Below, in pieces: positions 18,460 to 28,000 of a DNA stretch of 64,000 nucleotides (within the stretch, counting starts at the first letter, position 1; each line of letters begins with the position of its first letter). The notes under the pieces were generated by a model that saw only the letters and a list, made by a program, of their open reading frames with translations, was not told the origin of the DNA and searched no databases. The stretch covers positions 62,001 through 126,000 of the forward strand of contig CAYRMD010000001.1 of the NCBI GenBank assembly GCA_964425225.1, in the 5' to 3' direction. The stretch comes from BPJU01 sp964425225 (GTDB lineage: Bacteria; Planctomycetota; Planctomycetia; Pirellulales; Pirellulaceae). A program made the translations under genes and the position numbers.

Positions 18460-19860
18460 CTACACGAGGATCTGCCGAATGGGTTTTCCACGGCTAGCGG
18501 GGAAGGAACGACCCAATCGGTCGGTAAGGGGAGTATCTGGGTCGATTCCCAAGCAATGGAGGATGGTGGCCGTCAGGTCCTGTGGTTCAACTCGCCCCCA
18601 ATTCGGAAAGGCACCCAATCGATCCGATGCTCCGTAGACGGCTCCGCCCTGTATACCACCGCCGGCTAGTGCCACAGAAAACACGTGTCCCCAGTGGTCG
18701 CGGCCGCCGCGCGGGTTGATGCGTGGCGTGCGACCGAACTCACCCATCCACACCACCAGGGTTTCGTCGAGCAATCCGCGCTGGTGCAAATCTTCCAAAA
18801 GCGCCGAATAGGCCAAATCCATAGGCGGCATGAGGGCCTCTTTCAGGCGCTCGGCATTCCGTGCGTGCGTGTCCCAAGCAGGGGCATCCGCGGTGTCGGT
18901 TTCCCATCGCGTCCAGTTGACTTGAACGAAACGTACGCCGGCTTCCACCAGCCGCCGTGCTAAAAGGACGCTTTGTCCAAAACGGTTGCGCCCGTACCGG
19001 CCTCGAACCGCGTCCGGTTCCCGATTGAGCTCAAATGCCTGGCGCACGCTGTCGGCTTGCAGTAATTCCAGAGCTTTTCGCCGCAGCGTATCCCACCGCT
19101 CGACCGCCGGATGCTCAGCCAGGTTATCCAAATGGCGATTGACGGCTTGGGCTAACTGTTCGCGGGACCGCAAACGTAACGGCGGTAAATCTCCCGGCAA
19201 TGCAATATCCGAGATGCGAAAATCGGGGCGATCCGGGTGACACGTCAATAGCCACGGATCAGCGCGACTGCCCAACCAGCCTGCATCCTGTCCCGGCCAA
19301 ACGATATGCCCTGTATTCCAAATCTCTTCCGGCAAGCGAATCGCACCCGGTAGACTCGTGCGATCCCCACACACGTGGCGCACCACAGCACCCAAACACG
19401 GCCAATCATTAGGAAAGCCCGGCTGGGCATTTTCGAAGTTCTTTGGCGAATGGGGCACTCCGGTCAGCATCCAATAGCCGCTGGAGCTATGGGCATTGTC
19501 ATCCGTCGAGACCGCTCGTAATACGGCGATATGCTCGACTAGCTTTGCCGTGCGTGGCATCAGTTCACCGACATGCAAGCCGGGTATCGCGGTAGCGATG
19601 GGTGCAAACGGCCCTCGCACTTCTTCCGGCGCTTCGGGTTTCGGGTCCCATGTTTCGTGTTGCGGCGGCCCACCCAACAAAAACAAGACAATGCACGCCT
19701 TTGCTTTGCCCAACGATGCTTCGTGGGCTTTCGTGGGCGAACCGGACGGGAGCATGCCGACTAGGTTCAGGCCCAAGGCCGATAGTCCGCCGACCCGTAA
19801 GAACTCTCGGCGGCTCCACCCATCGCACAATCGCGTTTCAGTTCCTTGGATGGAGAGCAT
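18460..19860 (-). CDS. DUF1501 exported protein (second copy)
   Basis: This 466-residue protein has a Tat signal SRREFLRVGGLSALGLNLVG at ~16-35. Family motifs are FLLGGPPQHETWDPKPEAP, EVRGPF, ARRLVEAGVRFVQVNWTRWE, and VWMGEFGRTPRINPRGGRDH with the histidine that ends the metal-site-like motif. It follows the neighbouring DUF1501 gene (end 19900) with 39 bp between them, so they are probably one transcript. It belongs to the longer GGPPQHE subtype, unlike the first copy (GAPSQLD). GGAG is 9 bp before the ATG. The substrate is unknown. Confidence 0.9.
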   Translation of the reverse strand: MLSIQGTETRLCDGWSRREFLRVGGLSALGLNLVGMLPSGSPTKAHEASLGKAKACIVLFLLGGPPQHETWDPKPEAPEEVRGPFAPIATAIPGLHVGELMPRTAKLVEHIAVLRAVSTDDNAHSSSGYWMLTGVPHSPKNFENAQPGFPNDWPCLGAVVRHVCGDRTSLPGAIRLPEEIWNTGHIVWPGQDAGWLGSRADPWLLTCHPDRPDFRISDIALPGDLPPLRLRSREQLAQAVNRHLDNLAEHPAVERWDTLRRKALELLQADSVRQAFELNREPDAVRGRYGRNRFGQSVLLARRLVEAGVRFVQVNWTRWETDTADAPAWDTHARNAERLKEALMPPMDLAYSALLEDLHQRGLLDETLVVWMGEFGRTPRINPRGGRDHWGHVFSVALAGGGIQGGAVYGASDRLGAFPNWGRVEPQDLTATILHCLGIDPDTPLTDRLGRSFPASRGKPIRQILV

Positions 19861-19899
19861 CGTGACGGGCTCCGATCGAGTGGTTTAGACCCTTCGCGC

Positions 19900-21387
19900 T
19901 TAGGCCAGAATCGCCTCGATAACCTTACCACCAACATCCGTCAATCGAAATTGCCGCCCATTGTACTTGAACGTCAAACGTGTGTGGTCAATCCCGAGCA
20001 AATGGAGAATTGTGGCATGTAAATCATGGATGTGGACCGGATTCACGGCTGCTCGATAACCGATTTCATCCGACTCACCGTACGTTATTCCACCTTGGAC
20101 ACCGCCGCCGGCCAACCAAGCGGTAAAGCAGTGGGGATTATGGTCCCGTCCGGGTTTGTCGCCGATTTGAGCGACGGGTAAGCGCCCAAACTCACCACAC
20201 CAAATAACCAGGGTTTCCTCCAGCAGTCCGCGTTGAGCAAGATCCGCCAATAGACCGGCCACAGGCTGATCCGTTTCACCAGCGAACTGCGCATGATTGC
20301 CCTGAATATCGGCATGACCGTCCCAGGATCGTTGGTTCTCCATGCCGCCGGAATAAATCTGCACGAAACGCACTCCGCGCTCGATCAACCGTCGGGCAAC
20401 CAAACATTGCCGGGCAAAGTGATCGCATTCCGGTCGGCCGATTCCGTAGAGCTCGTGCGTGGTTTGCGTTTCCGCTTCGATGTCAATCGCTTCGGGCGCA
20501 GCAGCCTGCATGCGGAAGGCCAGTTCAAAACTCTCGATCCTCGCCGCTAACTCGTCGTCACCCGGAAAACGCTGCGCCTCGCGCTGGTTCATCCATTTCA
20601 ACAGATCCAATTGTGCCCGCTGACGCTCACCCGATAACTCCGCCGGTGGTTCTAGGTTCTCGATTGGCTGCCCACTCGGCCGCAAATGCGTTCCCTGATA
20701 GACACCGGGCAAAAATCCAGCACTCCAATTCGCGGCATGGCCTTTTGGCAAGCCGCGTCCTTTCGGATCCGTCATCACCACAAATCCCGGCAGATTCCGG
20801 CTCTCGCTTCCTAATCCGTACGTTACCCATGATCCGACGCACGGGTAACCCATTCGCGGGAAGCCGGTGTTCATCATGAACAGCGCGGGTGAATGGTTAT
20901 TCGATTCGGTAAAGCCCGAATGAATAAACGCCATTTTGTCAACATGTTCGCCAAGATAGGGGAAAATCTCCGATACCATTTTGCCACACTGACCTCGAGG
21001 CGAGAAACGGAACGGAGATTTCATCAACGCACCGACGGCATTCTTGAAAAAGCCGGTGGTATTCTTGAAGTCCGGATCGAACTCGCGGATCGACTTGCCA
21101 TGCCATTTTTCCAACGCCGGCTTATAATCCCAGGTATCGACGTGACTGGGCCCCCCGTTGATGAAAATCCAGATCACATGTTTTGCCTTGGCTGGAAAAT
21201 GAGGCGGTTGCGGGGCTAACGGATCGAGCGCCCGTTTGCCCAGCGGGCTGGCTCCCTGCGCCGAGCGTTGTTCTTCTTCCCACAATAGGCTTACCAGCCC
21301 CAACCAACCACATCCGGCACCAGCCAGTTGAAGCCATCGGCGTCGATCCCACATGGGCCTACGGCTCGGATAACTCATGATGTCCAT
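19900..21387 (-). CDS. DUF1501 exported protein (third copy)
   Basis: This 495-residue protein has a Tat-like motif (WDRRRWLQLAGAGCGWLGLV) near residues 13-35. It contains FINGGPSHVDTWDYKPAL, WHGKSIREF, ARRLIERGVRFVQIYSGG and VIWCGEFGRLPVAQ...GRDHNPHCF, all typical of DUF1501. It resembles the first copy in length and in the LGLSES/LPGFVV section, which suggests a separate subtype paired with the PSD1 gene at 21629-24730. ATG 21387 is preferred over GTG 21393 because GAGG lies 8 bp upstream of it. Confidence 0.9.
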   Translation of the reverse strand: MDIMSYPSRRPMWDRRRWLQLAGAGCGWLGLVSLLWEEEQRSAQGASPLGKRALDPLAPQPPHFPAKAKHVIWIFINGGPSHVDTWDYKPALEKWHGKSIREFDPDFKNTTGFFKNAVGALMKSPFRFSPRGQCGKMVSEIFPYLGEHVDKMAFIHSGFTESNNHSPALFMMNTGFPRMGYPCVGSWVTYGLGSESRNLPGFVVMTDPKGRGLPKGHAANWSAGFLPGVYQGTHLRPSGQPIENLEPPAELSGERQRAQLDLLKWMNQREAQRFPGDDELAARIESFELAFRMQAAAPEAIDIEAETQTTHELYGIGRPECDHFARQCLVARRLIERGVRFVQIYSGGMENQRSWDGHADIQGNHAQFAGETDQPVAGLLADLAQRGLLEETLVIWCGEFGRLPVAQIGDKPGRDHNPHCFTAWLAGGGVQGGITYGESDEIGYRAAVNPVHIHDLHATILHLLGIDHTRLTFKYNGRQFRLTDVGGKVIEAILA

Positions 21388-21628
21388 TGCCACTGCCTCA
21401 CACTTCGCTCGACAACGATCCTAGCCATGCGAGCAGCAGGCCAGTGCGCTCCTGCACGCGAAACTGCTCGCGTGGTCCCAGAGCGCGACTTACCCTGCCC
21501 CTGTTTCCCACGTTTTTACACAGACAACTGCCGCCGCGTCGCTTTGCATTCTGTACCTTTATTGGTCGGTGATCCATTGTATTTTTTGGGTATTTTCTTG
21601 CGCAAATGCTCGCCGTCTTTACAGGCCA

Positions 21629-24600
21629 TTATTGCACATATAGGAAGCCGCTGGCACTCATTAGCGCCTGGCATAGATCGATCCAGGCCGCATGCAAGGC
21701 ATCGGGTTGACCGGCAACCCGATGCCGTTCGGATTGCTCATTCAGGAATTTTTCCACAACTTCAGTCTCTTCCTGCGTCGGTAAGCGTCCCCAAGCTGCC
21801 AAATAGGCGTAAGCAATTTGTTCGGAACGCGGTCGCGCTTGGATTCGTTGGGCGAAACCACGAGCATATTCGCGGCACTGCGGGCTATTTAAAAGTGCTA
21901 GTGCTTGGGGAGCTACGGTAGTCGTAGCGCGCTGGCCGATTCCGACCAGATGCTCCGGCCAATCAAACAGCATCATCATGGGGATTAATTGACTGCGCTT
22001 GATGAAAAAGTAGATGCTTCTTCGTCGCATATCCGAATCGAGTGATCCCGGACCGAACATCGTTGTATCCAGCAGCCCGGAGACCGTCAGCATCGCATCA
22101 CGAATTGCTTCGGCTTCGAGCCGTCGTGGGACAAACCGCCACCAACACCGATTCTCGCGGTCCACGGCGGCTCGCTGTTCGTCGTATTGGCTGCTTTGCA
22201 TGTAAACGGCGCTGGTCATGATAAGTTTATGCAGCCGTTTCAGATGCCAGCCATGATGCACTAGGTCCTGGGCCAACCATTCTAATAATTCAGGATGTGT
22301 GGGGCGTTCCCCCTGTGATCCAAAATCGCTGGGAGTAGCGACAATGCCACGTCCCATATGATGCTGCCAAAGGCGGTTGACGATCACGCGGGCCGCGAGG
22401 TTGCCAGCTCCGTTTTCCACATCGGTTAACCAGCGCGCCAGTGATGCCCGCCGAAAACTCGTTCGCGTCCAGCCCTCCGGTCGAGGCACTTGCCAATCTT
22501 CGGCACGGTAACCATTTCGCATAAGTACCTGCAGAAAACCTGGCTCGGCAACTTCTTTTTTCTGATTAACGTCGCCTCGATGTAACACGTACGTCACCGG
22601 ATAAAAATGAGGGAAACCGCGCTCGTCGGCGTGATGTTTCATGTGCGGAAAACCCTCGCTGGTGACCTGCACCTTCGTCAGTTTGAGCGAGGGGCCTTGT
22701 TTTTCCATGAGCTCCAGTTGCCGCTGCCGCTGCTGGTATTCAGCATGATTCTTTACAAACCACTGCCACACCACATCCCGCGACGAATGATCCACCTGTG
22801 ATTCCTCGCGAAGCTTCTTCATCGCTTCGCGAACCTCAGGCGGCATCGGCGGCTGGCGATCGGCCGACCGCCCAGCCACACCACTTATCGACAACCGGAT
22901 GCGACCCGGACTGTGCTGGCCGTTAGGGTGTTGACACGATAATTGCCAACGCAATCGCTGGCCTTGTTGCAAGGTAATAGGCTCGGCAAGATCAAAGACC
23001 GCAGCCTGATCTTTTCCGATTCCTCCACGGTCTACGGCCCAACCGGAAACCGGATCCCCATCCACGGAAGCAGCCAAGGATAGCGAACCGGAGTCCTGCT
23101 CGTGAGTGGCTCGCGGATTGACCAATCCAAGTGGCTTTGCATGTTCACCGTCCAAAAGCCAAACCTGAATGTTGCCGATGGCAAAGTTGCCGTTCGTGGC
23201 TCTCCCAGGGCCGCCGGATGGTAAACTCGGGTCGGCCAACGTTTCCAGTCGCACCGCAGCCACTTGTGCCGAGATGGGCGCCGTTTCGATCGTAAGAACT
23301 TCCTTTTGCGGCGCGGCTCCCTCAGCCAACCACGATCCATCATCCAAAGCACGGAAGACGCTCTTGCTCGTCGACTGAATCGACTCGATCGGCAACAGCA
23401 ACCAATGATCTTCTGGCAAAGATTGGTCTTTGATGCGTTCGAGCCATTTGGCAAATTCCGCCTCAACCACCTGTTGCTGGAACTGTTTTAATTCTTGACG
23501 CGCCTTCGATATTTGAGCGAGAAACTCTTCGCGCCGCCGCTGATTCTCTTCCGGATCCAAATCCAACTCGATTTCACTTCGAATCGTGGTCGTAAAATTC
23601 GCAATAAATCGATAATAGTCGCTCGTTGGAATGGGGTCGTATTTGTGGTCATGGCACCGTGCACAGCCAATCGTCAATCCTAAAATCGCCGTACCTAATG
23701 TGTTGGCCATGTCATCCAGCTCATCGTAGCGTGCCGATTCGAACTCAGCCTCCGTCAACTGTGTAGGAAAAGCGCACGCCCCCAAGAAACCAGTCGCCAT
23801 CAACGCCAGTGGCTGATCCGGAGCCAGCTCGTCGCCGGCTATCTGCCACTGAATAAATTGATCATACGGCATATCTGCATTAAAAGCACGGATCAAAAAA
23901 TCACGGTAATGATATGCATGAGGTCGGTCATAATCCTGCTCGTAGCCGTGCGACTCCGCGAACCGTGCAATATCCATCCAATGGCGCGCCCAGCGCTCTC
24001 CATAGCACGGCGATGCCAGCAAGCGGTCGATTAGTTTCTCATATGCTTCCGGATCCGGATCGTTGACAAACGCGATTATCTCATCCGGACTGGGCGGTAA
24101 ACCTATCAGATCAAGATAGGCCCGTCGAATGAGCACATATCGGTCGGCGACCGCGTTAGGCCGTAGTCCTTGGTCAAGGAGCTTTTCGAGGATAAATCGA
24201 TCGATGTCGGTGCGAATCCACGGATCTTTAAGACGCGGAGGTGCAACGGGACGTAAAGGTCGAAAGGACCAAAATTCGCGTTCGGTCACACTCACCGCGC
24301 TACGTTCGGGCAAAGTGGGTGCCGGTGCCAGTGGCCGATCATAAGGGGCTCCTAAATCGAGCCAACGTGCCAGTGCCGCCAAATCTTCGTCAGACAGTCG
24401 AGGTTTATCCTTCGGCATGTGGGGCTCTTCGGCGTGGCTTACTACCGAATACAGATGACTTGAAGCGGCATTCTCGCCAACGACGCCACTAGCCAAGAGA
24501 GTTTCACGCGTTGCTAGGTTAACATCGCCCTCGATAACTTCCCCACCGTGACAAGCCAAACAGTGCTTTTCTAAAATGCCAGCCACTCGCTCACGAAACA

Positions 24601-24730
24601 ACTTCAATCCTTCCTTAGCACGCTCCACGTGATCGGCCGGAACATTTCCGGGCTTCACGTTCTGCGCCTGGCTGGCAAGACCAATCCACAAGCCGAACCA
24701 CAGCAAGAGTAAGCAAGCTGCACTACGCAT
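21629..24730 (-). CDS. PSD1-type cytochrome protein (second copy)
   Basis: The 1033-residue protein starts with a signal peptide (MRSAACLLLLWFGLWIGLAS). Its cytochrome domain has C57-x-x-C60-H61 (CLACHGG) and EPHMPKDKPRLS. DUF1549 covers ~145-360 (IDRFILEKLLDQGL, YLDLIGLPPSPDE, CARCHDHKYDPIPTSDYY). An insert with PGRATNGNFAIGNIQVWLLD and ISGVAGRS lies at ~490-610. DUF1553 is at ~740-1000 (LAARVIVNRLWQHHMGRG, VAPQALALLNSP). It is the same architecture as the 15034-18108 gene but clearly diverged. It lies between the ceramidase-like fusion gene and two DUF1501 genes, all on the minus strand. ATG 24730 has GAGG 7 bp upstream; longer starts add a cysteine-rich leader and look unlikely. Confidence 0.9.
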   Translation of the reverse strand: MRSAACLLLLWFGLWIGLASQAQNVKPGNVPADHVERAKEGLKLFRERVAGILEKHCLACHGGEVIEGDVNLATRETLLASGVVGENAASSHLYSVVSHAEEPHMPKDKPRLSDEDLAALARWLDLGAPYDRPLAPAPTLPERSAVSVTEREFWSFRPLRPVAPPRLKDPWIRTDIDRFILEKLLDQGLRPNAVADRYVLIRRAYLDLIGLPPSPDEIIAFVNDPDPEAYEKLIDRLLASPCYGERWARHWMDIARFAESHGYEQDYDRPHAYHYRDFLIRAFNADMPYDQFIQWQIAGDELAPDQPLALMATGFLGACAFPTQLTEAEFESARYDELDDMANTLGTAILGLTIGCARCHDHKYDPIPTSDYYRFIANFTTTIRSEIELDLDPEENQRRREEFLAQISKARQELKQFQQQVVEAEFAKWLERIKDQSLPEDHWLLLPIESIQSTSKSVFRALDDGSWLAEGAAPQKEVLTIETAPISAQVAAVRLETLADPSLPSGGPGRATNGNFAIGNIQVWLLDGEHAKPLGLVNPRATHEQDSGSLSLAASVDGDPVSGWAVDRGGIGKDQAAVFDLAEPITLQQGQRLRWQLSCQHPNGQHSPGRIRLSISGVAGRSADRQPPMPPEVREAMKKLREESQVDHSSRDVVWQWFVKNHAEYQQRQRQLELMEKQGPSLKLTKVQVTSEGFPHMKHHADERGFPHFYPVTYVLHRGDVNQKKEVAEPGFLQVLMRNGYRAEDWQVPRPEGWTRTSFRRASLARWLTDVENGAGNLAARVIVNRLWQHHMGRGIVATPSDFGSQGERPTHPELLEWLAQDLVHHGWHLKRLHKLIMTSAVYMQSSQYDEQRAAVDRENRCWWRFVPRRLEAEAIRDAMLTVSGLLDTTMFGPGSLDSDMRRRSIYFFIKRSQLIPMMMLFDWPEHLVGIGQRATTTVAPQALALLNSPQCREYARGFAQRIQARPRSEQIAYAYLAAWGRLPTQEETEVVEKFLNEQSERHRVAGQPDALHAAWIDLCQALMSASGFLYVQ

Positions 24731-25050
24731 GGCGAACCTCATCCGACAGCAACATGGCACAGACGACACGCATCATCTCCTCAATGGCAACGTGCAGACC
24801 TTGCTAAGGTAGGCCATAGGTAGGTGGGACTAGTAGGTATCCTACCAGATAAGCCCGCCGCGTCCTACTGGACGGGCTTACAGGCAAACATGCGGGCAGC
24901 GCCAGTCGAGCGCATCCCGATTGTCGGTGGGACGTATCCCTAACGCAGCGGACTATCGCTCGGGTTTGACGTGTTGGCATCCGGGGGCGTTTTTCATTCG
25001 ACTTCCACGCGAGCGATCTTTTCCGTTTGTCCGGCCGGTCGATCGGCCGA
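24731..25050. other. 320-bp spacer with an 8-bp hairpin
   Basis: TAAGCCCG (24850-24857) and CGGGCTTA (24873-24880) form a perfect stem with a 15-bp loop. It follows the end of the minus-strand fusion gene and could slow or stop transcription, but no T-run follows. No gene is seen. Confidence 0.4.
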
Positions 25051-28000
25051 CTAGCGCATGGCGGTGCTCTCCATCAGCCAAGCAATCAAATGGGCAATCT
25101 GTTCGGCGGATAGTTCGCGCTCTAAACCTTCCGGCATCAATGACAAGCCCGTCGAGCGTATTTGTTCGATATCGTCGCGCAGCAGCTCGCGGCTCTTGCC
25201 CTCCGCCTCTACAATCGTGATGCTGGTCGATGTTTCTGCCACAAGTAAACCTGTGAGCACTTGGCCACCATTGGTTTGAACCGCGTAGGCCAAGTAACGA
25301 GGTTCGACTTCTCGGTTGGGATCCAGAATAGCCGTCAATAGGTAATCGGGCGACTTGTTAGCTAATGCGGAGAGATCCGGACCCACGGATTGGCCGAGCT
25401 CTTTCCAGCGGTGGCAACTGGCACAATGTTTGACGAAAAGTTCTTTACCGAATTGACTGTTCCCGCTAGGCAAGGCTGAGCGATAGCGATCTACATTCGC
25501 ACGATGTTGCGACTGGTATTCGAACAATTGTTCCAGGCGTTGTTTGAGTTGTGGTGGAACTTGCGCGAATAAGCGTTGACGACGAGTTGCGTCAAGGCTG
25601 CCGCGAGGGATAAGGTCTTGTTCCAAAGCCTCGACCAGCTCTACGGTCCATGCCGGACGGCGTAATAACACGTCAAGTAACTCGTTTTGGAGCTTGGGTG
25701 TCACCTGCGGCCATAGGGTAACGAGCTGCTGGCCGATTTCGGCAAATGATAGCTCGGCTAACACTTCGAGTGCTCTTTGTTGTAGTGTGGGCGGATGCTG
25801 CAACTCCAACCAGCGGCACAGCCAACCGACATCTTCGCGACGGCGGCACTTACCGATGAACGTGATGGCTTCCGATCGCAGGCGTTCCTCATTGTTCCAA
25901 TCTTCCGTCACGCTGCGCGCTTGTTCGATCCACTGACCCAATTGAGGCCAACGTGCCGAAGGGTTCGCATCTGGTCGTAAACGATGATACGCGTCGACCA
26001 ATCGCCACAACATGCGAAAAGCTTCGCGGCTTGGAGTGGACTGGTACGTTACGTCGACCTGTGCGAGATGAGTTTCGAAGGCCATTTCGCCTACGAGCAG
26101 AACGTGCATTGCCGCAAATTGTTCGTAGATATCCCGCTGTTCAGGAGTCAATCGCAACAATTCCGGCCAACAATTCAAGAATAGCCCCACATTGTCTGCT
26201 GAGAGAGAACTGCCGACTGCCGCGATCATGTAGGGATCTCCGGGAGCTTGCAGCGCTAACTGGGCCAGGGCAGGCGCGGCAAAATGCGGGGCGAACGCTC
26301 CCAAACTCCAAGCTGCTTGATACCGCACTTCGTACTCCGGATCTGTAACGGTTTGTCGCACCGCTTCGGCTACCGCTTGGCTGTCGGCGTACGATTCGGC
26401 CACGCGCACCGCCTGTCGCCGCACGGCGGGATGCGGATCGTGAAGCACGTGGACAAACAGTGTTTCGTCGAGTTCGCCACGTAGCTGCAGGGTCCATAGC
26501 GCTGCCAAACGCCCTGCGGGATGACGCCCGTTGCGAGCCAACTCTTCTAAATGGGTCTTGACCTGCTTCGGCCGATTCCAGATGAGCATTTCGTGGGCCA
26601 AGTCGCGCAAGGTGCCATTCGGATGGTCGAGCAGGGCCACCCATTGCTCGGCCGACAGTTGTTCGAGATTAGGCACCGGTCGAGTACCGCGCGTAGCCGG
26701 CACGAGGCGGTAAATGCGTCCATATTCCCTGCCCGCCATGAGATCCAAGTTCGCAATAATCTCTTGCGGAATCCATCGTTTGTGCTCGATCACATACCGA
26801 TACATGTCCACGATCCATAATGCTCCATCCGGTCCGGTGCGCACCTGCACCGGGCGGAACCACGGATCGGTGGAGCTCAAAAATTCGCGATCGGTTTCAT
26901 CGGGGGCTCGCCTGCCGCGGAACACCGCGCCGTGCCGCTCCAGGACCAAACGATGCACCGCCTGGTGAACCGGTTCGCATGTAAAAAGATTGCCTTGAAG
27001 CTCTTCACCCAGCCAGTTGTCGCGATAGATTTCGATGCCGCAGGCCGAAGTGGCTCGTCCCGGTGCACCGGACAGCGGGAACAACACGAGGTCTCCGGCC
27101 GGGATCAAACGTGCCGCCGCGTCGTTAAGCGGTACCGACACTCGAGATGGAGGTGCGACCTGATGGCGATTACGACGCACATAATGGTCGAAGAGCGGAT
27201 AGTGCCACGCCAAATTGCTATTATCACATCCAAACCAATTATCCCAGTCGTCGCGACAGCGGCCCTGTTGACTAGTTCCGGTTGCCCCTTCGATCGCGCC
27301 CGTATCCACCTGGATTCGAAAATCCTGGCGCTCCAGAACCGCTTCCTGACCTGCCCAACTGCGGATGTGGCCTCCGAATAAGCCTCCGGAGCCATACAAC
27401 CAGCCATCTACACCCCAACGCAGGCTATTGACCCGTGCATGCGGGTTGTGAGTGGCAAAACCAGTAAAAAAAGTCTGCACTTCGTCGGCACGCCCATCTT
27501 GATTGGTGTCACGGGCCCATAGGATATGCGGTGCAGCGCACACCAGAAGTCCGTCCCGCCAGTGCGTGGCTCCTGTTGGAAACCGAAGGCCTTCCAAAAA
27601 GACCACAGCCGAATCGAACCGACCGTCGTTGTTCGAGTCTTTCAACTTTTTTACGCGACCCGAGGGTTGAAACGACTCGGACTCGACTTCTCGCGAGTAA
27701 TCGGGCATCTCCACTACCCATAGACTACCATCTGGGGCAAAATCGACAGCCACCGGGTCGCACACCAGTGGTTCGGCTGCCACCAATTCGATGCGAAATT
27801 TAGGGTCTAACCGAAAACAAGCCATCGCATCTTGTGGAGCCTTCGGGCGTGCTCCCTGCGTTGCTTTTCCCGGGAAAAAAACTTCCGGGGTTACCGACAC
27901 CACGGCGTCGACGATCTTCTGTTCTAGGCCCGGCCGAAGTTTCGACGGCAACGCAAAGTACACAATTTCGCTACCGCCACCGTAGCCGCCTTCTCGTAAC